The notes: generated from the letters alone by a model not told the origin. DNA of 52,054 nt from Deltaproteobacteria bacterium (GCA_005879605.1 VBKE01000035.1:1-52054), one strand, 5' to 3'; positions 43,216 to 51,740 are shown, counted from the stretch's first letter. Numbers and translations are program-made.

Positions 43216-44763
43216 TCAGCGCAATTCCTCTAGCGGCAGAGTCAAACGAAACGTCGCACCGCGACCGGCGCCGTTGCCATCCTGGTAAACCAAGGATCCG
43301 CCGTGAGACTCAGCGATTAGCTGGCTCAGGGGAAGTCCGATGCCGCTGCCACCGGCTTTTGTGGTTTTCCCGAATTCGAAAAGCTCCGCCCGTCGTTCCG
43401 GTGGGACGCCGGGACCGGAGTCACTAAAATCCAGCGTCAGTTGACTATCGGTCTTGGACGCGGAGACCTGGATGGCTCCTCCGTGGGGCTGCGCTTCCAT
43501 AGCATTGCGCAGGAGATTGTCGAAGCTTTGACGCAAGCGTGTTGCATCGCCTCGAATGCTCCACGGACCGGGGGCAAGCTTTTTTACGAGCGCAATTCCT
43601 TTTTCGGAGCATTGCGAGGATATGGCCTCGAGACTGGCCGTGAGCACCTCGGCAACGTCCAGCGGCTTTCGTTCCATGCTGACCGGCGCCGAGTAATCGG
43701 TAAAGTCGCGCACCAACCGTTCGACTTGCCGAACGCCTGAGTCAATAGCCGTCAAGGAACGCTGTTGCTGACCCTCGGCCGGCGCGTCGTCGCGTGCAGT
43801 TGCGGCATTGCGAAGCAACTCCAGATGAATAGCCAAGGCATTGAGAGGCGTTCGAACTTCGTGGGCCAGGGTCCGCGCCGCAATCGCCAGTCGTTGGACG
43901 GGAGCGGGCGCGCCCACGGTTTTGCGCTGCTTCATCACCAGGCGATCGATCAAGTCTAAGCTCTGTCCCACCTCGTCGCGGCTTAAGTACTGTGGGCGGG
44001 CCTGATAAGTGCCGGCTTCGGCCTGGCGCAGCGCTTCGCTGATCAAACGAAAACGGCGGGTGTAAAGCGCCGTGGTCAGAAGCGCGCTGAGAAGAGCTAC
44101 CACGCCGCCGAGCGCGAACAAAAGCGTTAGCTGGCGCCACATTCCAGAAAGCAACTCCGTCCAGTCAGCCGGGTTGATCCACAGTCTTAGTCCACCAGGA
44201 CCGCGTACTCCCTTGGGCATTTCGAGCGGCACGAGAACGTCGTAATAGGTGGAGTTCCCCTCGACTCTGGGATTAATCGTCGTCTCGCCGCGACGCAAAC
44301 TGTCGCTCAGCTCTGCATCCAACGGCTCGTTTGTTTTTTCGTTACCCATCGAACTATATAGAGTTTTGCCATCGGAGTTCAGAACCCACATTGCTTCAAT
44401 ACTGCCGCTGCGGTCGATGAAGGCGCGCATGAGCCCTTTGACCTCGGCATTGCGGGACGCCGGACGAGGTGAACTCGGTTGAGGCCTGGGGGCTTGTTTG
44501 TTGCCCGGAAAGATGTTGCCGAGAAAGCTCCAAAAAGAACCTGGCTGACTTTGAGACTGTGCCATCTTCGGTTGTGATACGGGCCGCTCACGGAGGCTAT
44601 CAGCCAAGGCAATCTCCACTTGCCGGGCCATCAATAGTGCGGTTTGAAGTGTGGCCTCAGTCGTGAGCCGTTGGGCAATGAGCCAAACACCGGCGGCGAA
44701 TAGACCAAAAATGACAATCACCGTGCCGAGGAACACCGCCACCTGCTGCTGGCGTAGACTCAT
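43216..44763 (-). CDS. Membrane sensor histidine kinase, partner of the NtrC-type regulator
   Basis: A 515-residue kinase. I take ATG 44763 (MSLRQQQVAVFLGTV) because helix 1 begins there; a start at 44844 adds 27 residues. TM1 lies at about residues 10-30 and TM2 at 212-235, leaving a periplasmic sensor of about 180 residues rich in Gln/Pro near its start. A HAMP-like segment follows TM2, then the H-box LAHEVRTPLNAL (His301) and the ATPase motifs (NLLRNAMEA, DSGPGVPPE, GGSGIGLPLSQ). It phosphorylates the downstream regulator. The sensed signal is unknown. Confidence 0.93.
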   Translation of the reverse strand: MSLRQQQVAVFLGTVIVIFGLFAAGVWLIAQRLTTEATLQTALLMARQVEIALADSLRERPVSQPKMAQSQSQPGSFWSFLGNIFPGNKQAPRPQPSSPRPASRNAEVKGLMRAFIDRSGSIEAMWVLNSDGKTLYSSMGNEKTNEPLDAELSDSLRRGETTINPRVEGNSTYYDVLVPLEMPKGVRGPGGLRLWINPADWTELLSGMWRQLTLLFALGGVVALLSALLTTALYTRRFRLISEALRQAEAGTYQARPQYLSRDEVGQSLDLIDRLVMKQRKTVGAPAPVQRLAIAARTLAHEVRTPLNALAIHLELLRNAATARDDAPAEGQQQRSLTAIDSGVRQVERLVRDFTDYSAPVSMERKPLDVAEVLTASLEAISSQCSEKGIALVKKLAPGPWSIRGDATRLRQSFDNLLRNAMEAQPHGGAIQVSASKTDSQLTLDFSDSGPGVPPERRAELFEFGKTTKAGGSGIGLPLSQLIAESHGGSLVYQDGNGAGRGATFRLTLPLEELR

Positions 44764-44865
44764 GCCCAATAGGATAGCAGATCGGCCATAACCGGCAAAG
44801 ATCTTAAGGCGCACCCCCCTGACCTTAACTTGCGCCTGCGACACCTTTATTGCATAGTTAATAGG

Positions 44866-45876
44866 ATGCCTGCTGACGCTTATAATCGATCCGTCAAGGA
44901 TCTCAGAATCTCGGTGACCGACAGGTGTAACTTCCGCTGCACCTATTGCATGCCGCTCGATCAGTACGAGTGGATCTCTAAGAAAGAGATCCTGACTTTT
45001 GAAGAGATTACCCGACTAGCAACTCTCTTCGTCGGACTCGGTGTCGAAAAGATCCGCCTCACCGGCGGCGAGCCTCTCGTGCGGCAGAACCTAGATCAGC
45101 TGGTTGCCAAGGTTGCAGCAATCAGCGGTTTGAAGGACCTTTGCCTGACCACCAACGGCGCGCTTTTGGCGGAAAAGATCGACTCTCTCAAAGCCGCAGG
45201 ACTCAAGCGGATCAACATCAGCCTCGACACTCTGGACCCTGAAAAGTTCAGACGCATGACCAAGAGAGGGGATCTAGAAAAAGTTCTAGAGGGAATTTTT
45301 GCCGCCAAAGATCATGGGCTTCATCCCATCAAGTTGAACGCGGTTATCGAGCGGGGCGTAAACGACGACGATATTCTCGAGCTGGTCGAGTTTTCCCGGG
45401 AACATGGCTTGGCCATCCGTTTTATCGAATACATGGATGTCGGCAACTCCAACAACTGGACGTCGGAGAAGCTGGTTTCCAAAGCGGAGATTCTGGAAAA
45501 AATCAGCTCTCGTTATCCTCTGAGAGAAATCGGCCGCGACCAGGGAAGCGCACCGTCGGTAGACTATGAATTTATCGATGGCCGCGGAGACTTGGGTGTT
45601 ATTGCTTCGGTTACCGAGCCCTTCTGTTCGAGCTGTACGAGGGCGAGACTCACGGCGGATGGCAAACTAGTGACTTGTCTGTTTTCTCAGATGGGGCATG
45701 ACGTTAAAGCGCTCTTGCGAAACGGCACATCGGACGAAGATCTGGTGAAATTTCTCAGCGGGGTTTGGCGAGCGCGGCGCGACCGTTACTCCGCCGATCG
45801 ATTAGAAGCCATGCGCAGTTCCCACTACGATCCCAAAAGCCACAAAAAGATCGAAATGATCTCGCTCGGTGGCTAG
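44866..45876 (+). CDS. moaA: GTP 3',8-cyclase MoaA (molybdenum cofactor)
   Basis: A 336-residue radical-SAM enzyme for the first step of molybdopterin synthesis. ATG 44866 (MPADAYNRSVKDLRISVTDRC) is the likely start; the longer TTG start at 44830 is poor. The first cluster is CNFRCTYC (Cys21, Cys25, Cys28) and the C-terminal cluster is in FCSSCTRARLTADGKLVTC. The protein ends in GG, as MoaA requires for activity. It is divergent from the kinase gene, with about 100 bases between starts. Confidence 0.95.
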   Translation: MPADAYNRSVKDLRISVTDRCNFRCTYCMPLDQYEWISKKEILTFEEITRLATLFVGLGVEKIRLTGGEPLVRQNLDQLVAKVAAISGLKDLCLTTNGALLAEKIDSLKAAGLKRINISLDTLDPEKFRRMTKRGDLEKVLEGIFAAKDHGLHPIKLNAVIERGVNDDDILELVEFSREHGLAIRFIEYMDVGNSNNWTSEKLVSKAEILEKISSRYPLREIGRDQGSAPSVDYEFIDGRGDLGVIASVTEPFCSSCTRARLTADGKLVTCLFSQMGHDVKALLRNGTSDEDLVKFLSGVWRARRDRYSADRLEAMRSSHYDPKSHKKIEMISLGG

Positions 45877-46031
45877 CTCCACCCTTTTTCTCGGCTGTCA
45901 TAAAAAGCCATCCGTTAGAGAAATAGGTTTGGCCGGCGGCGTTGACGATTAAAGTTGATTCAGTTGGACAAGTAATCGATGCGAGCATGAGGGTCGTGAT
46001 CCGGATCACGTTGCTGGAAAGGAGATATTCC

Positions 46032-46778
46032 GTGCTTCTGAAAGATAGAGTTGCCTTGGTTACCGGATCGACTCATAACATCGGATTGGCAACCGCGCGG
46101 GCCTTTGCACGCGAAGGAGCCAAGGTCGTCGTTCATTCACGCCATCAAGAGGACGCGAGGAGAATCGCAGGAGAGATCGGCGGCGACTCCTTTGCCGCGG
46201 ACGTGTCTCGATCTGAACAGATCGGTGCGCTATTCGATCACATCGGTAAGAATCACGGCCGCCTTGATATCTTGGTCAATAGTGTCGCTCATTCTTCAAA
46301 GCACGGTATCCTTGATCTTCCGCTTGAAGAATGGAACCGAATCATGGCCACTAACCTAACCGGCTACTTTCTCTGCATCCAGCACGCAGCGAGAATGATG
46401 AAAGAGCAGGGCGGAGGAGCCATCGTCAACATCTCCGCGGGGTCGGGCGAGAGATCGAGTCCCGGCGGTGCCGCGTACTCAATATCCAAGGGCGCGATCA
46501 ACTCCTTGACGCGTCAGGCTGCCGTCGACCTGGCTCCCTACAAGGTCAGAGTCAACGGCCTCATCTCAGGGCTTGTCGGCACCCCGATGGGCCAGGACGA
46601 CATGGGAAGTCGCAAGCCGGAATACGACATCATTCCGCTGCGTCGTATCGGCCGGCCTGAAGAAGTGGCAGAGGCGGCGGTGTTTTTGGCCTCCGACAAA
46701 GCGAGCTACATCACGAACGCCATCCTGCCGGTTGATGGCGGGCGTCTGAATGCGATGAGCAGCGGCTCGCGCGGTTAA
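46032..46778 (+). CDS. SDR-family NAD(P)-dependent oxidoreductase
   Basis: A 248-residue short-chain dehydrogenase. GTG 46032 is chosen because AGGAG lies seven bases upstream and the protein opens VLLKDRVALVTGSTHNIG. The cofactor loop is TGSTHNIG, the NNAG position is NSVAHSS, and the catalytic set is Ser near INISAGSGERSS with Tyr and Lys in YSISKGA. FabG-like, but the substrate is unknown. It is in the same orientation as moaA, 155 bases downstream. Confidence 0.9.
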   Translation: MLLKDRVALVTGSTHNIGLATARAFAREGAKVVVHSRHQEDARRIAGEIGGDSFAADVSRSEQIGALFDHIGKNHGRLDILVNSVAHSSKHGILDLPLEEWNRIMATNLTGYFLCIQHAARMMKEQGGGAIVNISAGSGERSSPGGAAYSISKGAINSLTRQAAVDLAPYKVRVNGLISGLVGTPMGQDDMGSRKPEYDIIPLRRIGRPEEVAEAAVFLASDKASYITNAILPVDGGRLNAMSSGSRG

Positions 46779-46806
46779 AATTCGCCTTCGCCCGTAGGGC
46801 GCTAAG

Positions 46807-47577
46807 CTACGATGTGGTCGGGGATTGGCCCTTTAGCAGTTGGACGAACTTTTCGAACTGACCCTCTTCGAGGTCGGAAACAGCCCAATAAGTGATCCCT
46901 GCTTGTTCCCAGTGGAACACATGATAGCCTTGTCGGGTTACCGGAGCCGCCTCGCTTCGAGCGTTTTTGTTTGAAGGCCAGACAAATACGTTAATAACGT
47001 GCTTGGCTCGTTGGTAAACCAGCGCCGCCACCGGCCTATTGTTGAGGTAATCAAGACGGCCGCCTATCAACGGAAATCCCTGATTAACCAAGTCTTTGAC
47101 CGGCGGTGAGAAATCCAATTTACCGTTGAACCACGGTTTCACCGTGTGTTCGTCCGATGAAGGAACGTCAGCCAGATGATTTACCATCAACGAGCGAATG
47201 TGGTTTGCAACAACTTCTTGAGTAAGAATGCTCTCAGGCGACGGCCCGCGAACCGGTGGAACGAGAATCAAGGCGACGACGGCCGCCGCTGCCAAAGGAG
47301 CCACGACTCGAATCCATTGCCAAGGCATCCGGCGCCGCGCCGGTGTTGTTCCGGCGGCTTGACGCAACGACCGCTGAACACGCGTCCGGAGATCGGCTGG
47401 AGCCGTGAAATATACGCCGTGAGCGCGAATGCCGTCGCGCAGTGCTCGTCGTTCTTGGTAGCTTCCGGAGCAGACGGCACAGCCGTGGAGATGATCTTCG
47501 ATCCCCAAGTTACGCACCAGGTCTAGTTCGCCGTCGACGTAACCATCGATTAGCCTTTGACCTTCTTTACAGTCCAT
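46807..47577 (-). CDS. Anti-sigma factor with zinc-finger (ZAS) domain
   Basis: A 256-residue membrane anti-sigma factor. The N-terminal ZAS motif is HLHGCAVC (His29, Cys33, Cys36). One membrane helix spans about residues 91-107 (VVAPLAAAAVVALILV). The remaining 150 residues are predicted periplasmic. The gene starts one base after the ECF sigma stop, so the two are coupled. It presumably holds the sigma factor until an envelope signal triggers release. Confidence 0.9.
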   Translation of the reverse strand: MDCKEGQRLIDGYVDGELDLVRNLGIEDHLHGCAVCSGSYQERRALRDGIRAHGVYFTAPADLRTRVQRSLRQAAGTTPARRRMPWQWIRVVAPLAAAAVVALILVPPVRGPSPESILTQEVVANHIRSLMVNHLADVPSSDEHTVKPWFNGKLDFSPPVKDLVNQGFPLIGGRLDYLNNRPVAALVYQRAKHVINVFVWPSNKNARSEAAPVTRQGYHVFHWEQAGITYWAVSDLEEGQFEKFVQLLKGQSPTTS

Positions 47578-48105
47578 TCACGGTTTCTCCTTCAGCCGAG
47601 CGCACAGAATGCGCTTGAGCCGCTCTCGGGCGCGCGCCAGGCGCGACATGACCGTGCCCAAAGGAATGTCGATCACGTCGGCGATTTGCTTGTAAGAAAA
47701 TTCTTCCAGATCACGTAACACTATGACCTCGCGAAACTCAGCCGGTAATTGCTCCAACGATTGTTTGAGCATCTCCATGTCGCTACTCTTGAGCGCCATT
47801 GCCGAGGGGTTCAAGGCATTGTCCTCTGTCGTATGTATCTCTTCATCGAATGGTGTCGTCATGTCCCGTGCGCGGTTTTGGTCCAACCATGTATAACAGG
47901 TGTTTCGCACGATGGTGAGGAGCCACGCGCGCGCGTCCGCGCCATGAAAACCATCAAAGAATTTGAACGCGCGCATGTACGCCTCCTGCACCATATCCTG
48001 TGCATCATGCTCGTTGCGGGTCAGCCACCGCGCCAAATTATATGCAGCATCCAGATGCGGCAATATAGCCTGTTCAAAATGCTCCAGTTTATCTTTTTCC
48101 CCCAA
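47578..48105 (-). CDS. ECF-type RNA polymerase sigma factor
   Basis: A 175-residue sigma factor. The sigma-2 region covers about residues 14-80 (RNEHDAQDMVQEAYMRAFKFF, then AWLLTIVRNTCYTWL). The sigma-4 helix-turn-helix covers about 115-168 (LPAEFREVIVLRDLEEFSYKQIADVIDIPLGTVMSRL). Translation apparently begins at TTG 48105, since no in-frame ATG precedes the sigma-2 core. A GGAAT-N18-GTC sequence directly upstream would put transcription almost at this codon, which raises doubt about the exact start. Four similar promoters precede small exported proteins nearby. Confidence 0.92.
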   Translation of the reverse strand: MGEKDKLEHFEQAILPHLDAAYNLARWLTRNEHDAQDMVQEAYMRAFKFFDGFHGADARAWLLTIVRNTCYTWLDQNRARDMTTPFDEEIHTTEDNALNPSAMALKSSDMEMLKQSLEQLPAEFREVIVLRDLEEFSYKQIADVIDIPLGTVMSRLARARERLKRILCARLKEKP

Positions 48106-48355
48106 AGTTAAGACCGCTCCTCCATCGGTTTAATTCCCGGAAACCAAGAAAAAGCCAAACGGTTTACTGCTTCGGGATTGATCGGCGCAAAGTTTAATAG
48201 GCTGCCGATGGCAAGTCAATGAAGCGGGTTTCTTGGGAATAAAAACCTGAAACATTCGGTTGTCCGGATGGAAGGCAGCGTTCACATCATTGATAACTGG
48301 TTTTCTGTCGGGAAACTTTTCGTTGAGACAAAATAAAAAACCGCTTCCCTTGCGG
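48106..48355. other. Divergent intergenic region between the ECF sigma gene and the small lipoprotein gene
   Basis: This 250-base gap contains the sigma gene's own upstream region, with GGAAT on the minus strand at 48137-48133 and GTC at 48114-48112. No gene with a usable start and ribosome-binding site was seen before the promoter at 48356. Confidence 0.5.
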
Positions 48356-48380
48356 GGAATATTTAAGTTGATTTTTAGTC
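48356..48380 (+). promoter_or_regulatory. Candidate ECF promoter of the 45-residue lipoprotein gene
   Basis: GGAAT (48356-48360), then 17 bases, then GTC (48378-48380) followed by T. The start codon at 48425 is 69 bases from GGAAT. Spacing and motif match the site at 51306 almost exactly, and AGTTGATT is shared inside the spacer. Confidence 0.65.
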
Positions 48381-48392
48381 TATTGGAACAAA

Positions 48393-48415
48393 GGCCGATG
48401 ATCAGCCGGAAGGAG
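48393..48415 (+). promoter_or_regulatory. Leader hairpin and ribosome-binding site block
   Basis: ACAAAGGCCGATGATCAGCC forms a short GGC/GCC hairpin (48393-48407) directly before AGGAG (48411-48415). The same block, with base changes that keep the pairing, precedes the 51376 gene. Confidence 0.5.
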
Positions 48416-48424
48416 ATAGTAAAG

Positions 48425-48562
48425 ATGAGACGCTTTAGAGTTCTTTTGTCGGCTTTGTTGGTCGTTAGCGTATTAGGTTTTACCGCATGCACTACCGAAA
48501 TGGTCAATAAGGATGAGCCGACTGCAAAGTCAACGGATGCAGCGACGGTAGAAAAAGGATGA
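48425..48562 (+). CDS. Small 45-residue lipoprotein
   Basis: A 45-residue protein beginning MRRFRVLLSALLVVSVLG, with a signal peptide and a lipobox-like FTAC, then a polar tail rich in Lys, Glu, Thr and Asp. AGGAG precedes ATG 48425; in-frame upstream codons back to 48260 are not part of the protein. It has the ECF-type promoter and leader hairpin, so it is a probable target of the adjacent sigma factor. Function unknown. Confidence 0.75.
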   Translation: MRRFRVLLSALLVVSVLGFTACTTEMVNKDEPTAKSTDAATVEKG

Positions 48563-48714
48563 ACAGACTGTAAAGTCAAAGGGATCTCGGTCGAACGAGG
48601 GCTCTGAAGAAAAAGAAAAGGTTATGAGCTTCGATTAACACGTTGGCCAGGATCGCTTGGGGAGAAGATCTCCCTGGAAGGTCCGGCGACCATAGAGAAA
48701 AGAGAAGCATAAAT

Positions 48715-48932
48715 ATGGAAGTCGTGACGAGGTTAGCCACTGCTGACGCGAGCACTCTCTTACGGGAGGGTCTTAAGCGGCTACTGGGTGACGCTAACGA
48801 TTTGCTTGTCGTGGGACTAGCAGCGAATGACGTTGCCCGAAACTAGGAGCAGTCCCAATCCTGTTGGCGATGAAGGAGCAAAACATACCCACCAAAGTTC
48901 TGATTCTGAGCCATTTTCCCGACGAATCAAAA
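48715..48932 (+). pseudogene. Degenerate LuxR/NarL-type receiver-domain remnant
   Basis: One frame gives MEVVTRLATADASTLLREGLKRLL, which resembles the first strand and helix of a receiver (LREGLKRLL), and ends after AANDVARN. Another frame then gives PILLAMKEQNIPTKVLILSHFPDE, which resembles the later strand of the same domain. The segment that should hold the phosphorylatable Asp is missing. It ends just before the porin leader. It looks like a broken response-regulator gene, though the second part might also be a chance reading. Confidence 0.45.
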
Positions 48933-48992
48933 ATACTGAACAGTGCGAGCCTAAATCAACAACGAAACAAAACCGACAAGGAGAAGAGAAAA

Positions 48993-50549
48993 ATGGCGAA
49001 CAGATTACTAGGGTTAAAATCATTGGGATTCATGCTGATTGTTTTCCTGTTGGCTGAGGCGCCGGCTCGGGCTGATGATGTAGATCAAAAGATCAAAGCT
49101 TTGAAAGATGAGGTGGCGCGGCTCGAGAACGAGCAGGCGCAGATGAAAGCTGAACAGATCGAGATGAAAAAGGAAGCGACCGCGGCGGCAGCTCAGCTGC
49201 CTAACTTCAGCTATCGGCCGGGCAGCGGTCTAATGATTGAGGCCGCGGATAAAAGTTGGGCGTTTCGCACCACTATTGAAGCTAACTTCAGATTGGAATT
49301 TGAGTCCGGGTTAAGCGAGGCAGGCAGGGAAACCGGCGGAGTTTTCGGCCGTCGCTTCAGGCCGTGGTTTATTTACTGCGTAAACGACTGCTTGTACGAA
49401 ATACGTGCAGCGTTGGACCTAGACGGTTTTGGAACGGGTAACGGCAAGAATGCGACCGCTACTCAAGTGGGTTCTATATTACAACGCGGCGATGTGTTGG
49501 TCCATCTGGAGAAATTAAATCCCTGGTTGCCCGTGTACTACTTTGGCATGGATAGCGAGGCGGCTATCAGTTCCTATCGCCGAGGTTCGAGTTGGCTCAC
49601 ACCGCAGAACGAATACGACCTGCTGTCCCGCAATAACGGTTTTAACACCGGCCGGGCGGGCAATAGTATGGGAGTGATCTGGCAAGACCTGCCGCTCAAC
49701 GCGATCGGTATTCCCGGGAGAATCCCTTTGGCCAATCTAGTTTCAGGCACAATCGGTGAAGGCGATGATGGTCTGCAGAGCTTCCGGGAGCAGCGAAGCG
49801 TTTCAGCCTACTTCAATATCGAGCCCTTCTCGCAGTTAAAGAACAAATGGATCCGCGGCTTGGGATTCGAGATGGGAGCTTGGTTCTGTCCAAATGACCC
49901 GAACCACACTCCACAGAACCCGCAATCCATTGCTTGCGGTAGCTTGATGATTCGAGACAACGGAGATGGCGGCAGGCAGACTTTGTTTAACTCGACACAG
50001 ACTGGTTCGGGTCTGACGCATTTTCTCATGCCCGGTTTTGCCTGGGCTGTCGGTCCTTACAAGTTCCGTGCAGTGGGTGGTTTCAACCGTATGGATGGCC
50101 AGAACGATCACATCAAAGGAACAGAGTTCTTGATTGCACACGATCTGTTTATCTGGAGCCCTAAAGGAGGATTCTTGAACGGCGATACCAACACGACGGG
50201 GTCGATTCTTCTAGGCACTCACTTTGAGCGGACGGATGTTTCGTGCCCAAGCCCAGCGAGTTGCAACAACGGAACATTTCTTGGTCGACCTCAATTCAGC
50301 CGCGACAGGATCCTGCTGCGCGAATGGGACATCTGGTATTTTCTTGCGCCGCGCATGAGCGTCGGCACCACTGTGGGATGGTGGGACGCTTCCAATCTCC
50401 GCCAAGCTACTACTCTTGGCGGCATCCAAGCGAACACGAACGTGGCGCGAAATCTCGGTTGCGTTAGTTCCCACCAGCATACTCTTGAACGTGTGGGCGC
50501 AGGCTGCAGCTGGACCGACGTCAACATCACCTGGCGCTATCAGTTCTAG
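48993..50549 (+). CDS. Outer-membrane porin-like protein with N-terminal coiled coil
   Basis: A 518-residue secreted protein. ATG 48993 with AAGGAGAAGAG upstream is chosen; an in-frame extension to 48864 is part of the receiver remnant. The signal peptide ends APARA. Residues 24-60 form a charged coiled coil (DQKIKALKDEVARLENEQ), typical for trimeric porins anchored to peptidoglycan. The rest is beta-strand-rich, with Asn/Gly loops, and ends in WRYQF, the C-terminal aromatic signal for outer-membrane insertion. It resembles OprP/OprO-type porins. A terminator follows. Confidence 0.85.
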   Translation: MANRLLGLKSLGFMLIVFLLAEAPARADDVDQKIKALKDEVARLENEQAQMKAEQIEMKKEATAAAAQLPNFSYRPGSGLMIEAADKSWAFRTTIEANFRLEFESGLSEAGRETGGVFGRRFRPWFIYCVNDCLYEIRAALDLDGFGTGNGKNATATQVGSILQRGDVLVHLEKLNPWLPVYYFGMDSEAAISSYRRGSSWLTPQNEYDLLSRNNGFNTGRAGNSMGVIWQDLPLNAIGIPGRIPLANLVSGTIGEGDDGLQSFREQRSVSAYFNIEPFSQLKNKWIRGLGFEMGAWFCPNDPNHTPQNPQSIACGSLMIRDNGDGGRQTLFNSTQTGSGLTHFLMPGFAWAVGPYKFRAVGGFNRMDGQNDHIKGTEFLIAHDLFIWSPKGGFLNGDTNTTGSILLGTHFERTDVSCPSPASCNNGTFLGRPQFSRDRILLREWDIWYFLAPRMSVGTTVGWWDASNLRQATTLGGIQANTNVARNLGCVSSHQHTLERVGAGCSWTDVNITWRYQF

Positions 50550-50574
50550 CGCGAAGTTTGAGCTTGGAACAGCA

Positions 50575-50609
50575 GAGAGGGGAGCCAAACAGCTCCCCGC
50601 TCTTGTTTG
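50575..50609 (+). terminator. Terminator after the porin gene
   Basis: GGGGAGC (50579-50585) pairs with GCTCCCC (50592-50598), with GAG/CTC extending the stem past one mismatch. The six-base loop is followed by TTGTTT. It closes the porin transcript. Confidence 0.7.
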
Positions 50610-50897
50610 GCGTCGTCATTCCCAACATCGTCCCGCTATGTGCGTTTTTCCCCTGGCTTCGTCTTCCTCCAAGAGGAAAAGCCAGCAGATGCGGCGGATC
50701 AAACCCTAAACGGCCGAGAGCGTTTCGAACACGGAAGGCAAGTGGCTACGTCCTCTTGATCCGCTGGTTTAGTCTAACGGTCACTCATTCCGCCTTGGAT
50801 TTGCTTTAGTCCCTGCTGACGATTCGCCGCTGCGGGCGAGCGTGAGGCCCAAATAAAGCCGGGCCATATCTTCTTCTTTGTTTAGTGAAAGTGCTTT
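50610..50897. other. Intergenic region without a recognised feature
   Basis: A 288-base stretch after the porin terminator. No gene with a convincing start, ribosome-binding site or family pattern was found on either strand. It ends at the stop of the minus-strand lipoprotein gene. Confidence 0.5.
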
Positions 50898-51164
50898 TTA
50901 CAGACTATTCCGCGCCTGCAGTAGTTTACCGGTCGAGTACTCGCTTCTTCCCACGTAACTCCAGATGTTTTGCTGAAGCGCGGTTCCATAGACGTACGCG
51001 GGATCTATCTGAGCGGCTCTCTCAAAATATCCGAGAGCGTTCTCGTCCTTATCGATCAGAAAAGCTTTTCGACCTGATTCCACGTTGGTGCCGGCTTGGA
51101 AGCTGGCGCAGCCGGACAGGAAACAAATGATGTAAGACAATATCAGCGGGTATCTGGTTTTCAT
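50898..51164 (-). CDS. Small lipoprotein with TPR-like repeat
   Basis: An 88-residue lipoprotein. ATG 51164 has AGGAG six bases upstream; the ATG six bases earlier overlaps that signal. The lipobox is LSGC. The mature part contains GRKAFLIDKDENALGYFERAAQIDPAYV, which looks like one tetratricopeptide helix pair. It is divergent from the 51376 gene and has its own GGAAT-N17-GTC site (51272-51248). Function unknown. Confidence 0.8.
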   Translation of the reverse strand: MKTRYPLILSYIICFLSGCASFQAGTNVESGRKAFLIDKDENALGYFERAAQIDPAYVYGTALQQNIWSYVGRSEYSTGKLLQARNSL

Positions 51165-51247
51165 GGTCATCTCCTATTACCGCAAGTAAGCTGAAGCGAA
51201 AACTCCCGGGCCGATCGCTCTCATCTTTGCGGTAGCCATAACTTGAT

Positions 51248-51272
51248 GACCGGTTTTTTTTTGCGAAATTCC
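51248..51272 (-). promoter_or_regulatory. Candidate ECF promoter of the 50898 lipoprotein gene
   Basis: On the minus strand GGAAT (51272-51268), then 17 bases including an A9 run, then GTC (51250-51248). The GTC is 84 bases from ATG 51164. It is back-to-back with the plus-strand site at 51306-51330. Confidence 0.5.
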
Positions 51273-51305
51273 ACAGAGACGAATTTCAAAATAATTTTCC
51301 GCCGC

Positions 51306-51330
51306 GGAATTTTTCCAGTTGATTCTGGTC
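51306..51330 (+). promoter_or_regulatory. Candidate ECF promoter of the 51376 secreted-protein gene
   Basis: GGAAT (51306-51310), 17 bases, then GTC (51328-51330) followed by TGA. GGAAT is 70 bases from ATG 51376. AGTTGATT-TGGTCT matches the spacer of the 48356 site. Confidence 0.65.
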
Positions 51331-51342
51331 TGAGATGACAAA

Positions 51343-51367
51343 GGCCGACGATTGGCCGGAAAGGAGG
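51343..51367 (+). promoter_or_regulatory. Leader hairpin and ribosome-binding site block
   Basis: GGCCGACGATTGGCC (51343-51357) forms a short hairpin next to AGGAGG (51362-51367). It corresponds to the 48393-48415 block, with changes such as A to G opposite C that preserve or improve pairing. Confidence 0.5.
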
Positions 51368-51375
51368 AAAAAACA

Positions 51376-51687
51376 ATGAAGACTATGAAATCAATTTTAT
51401 CGGTGCTGTTTCTGGCCGCAGCTATGGGTTCGAGCATAGCGCCAGCGGCGGGCGCCGAAGGAGTGATCTCCAAAACGGCTTTGACCGAGGGTAGCTATTG
51501 CCACATGAAATTCCCGGCGATTGAGGAGACAACTTTGGGCTCGAAACGTCCGGTTCTTAAGGATCCTAGCTCGGGTGACATCATCGACTTCTACGGGCCG
51601 TGCGATCACGATCCGCTGGGAAAGGATGAAGTCTGGGCGCAGCTTCTCGAAGCGCAGCATCGTAGAGCCCACGACTACATGGATTAA
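51376..51687 (+). CDS. Secreted protein of unknown function
   Basis: A 103-residue exported protein. ATG 51376 has a strong AGGAGG upstream; an in-frame start at 51352 is weaker. The signal peptide is MKTMKSILSVLFLAAAMG, with cleavage near AGA-EG. The mature part has two Cys (SYCHMKF and YGPCDHD) that may form a disulfide, plus conserved-looking RPVLKDPSSGDIIDFYGPCD. No family recognised. Its promoter and leader resemble those of the 48425 gene. Confidence 0.8.
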   Translation: MKTMKSILSVLFLAAAMGSSIAPAAGAEGVISKTALTEGSYCHMKFPAIEETTLGSKRPVLKDPSSGDIIDFYGPCDHDPLGKDEVWAQLLEAQHRRAHDYMD

Positions 51688-51703
51688 CGGCGCGGCGCCC
51701 AAA

Positions 51704-51740
51704 GGGGAGAGGGGTCATGCCTCTCCCCACGGGAATATTT
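51704..51740 (+). terminator. Hairpin after the 51376 gene
   Basis: GGGGAGAGG (51704-51712) pairs perfectly with CCTCTCCCC (51720-51728) around a seven-base loop. The following ATATTTATT is a weak T-rich tail. It overlaps the next candidate promoter (GGAAT at 51732). Confidence 0.65.

Noticed and set aside
46789..46801. CGCCC/GGGCG hairpin between the convergent SDR and anti-sigma genes
   Set aside because: Only five pairs and no T run; too weak to call a terminator.
50558..50809. Plus-strand reading frame after the porin
   Set aside because: It begins inside the terminator hairpin, lacks a ribosome-binding site and has biased composition.
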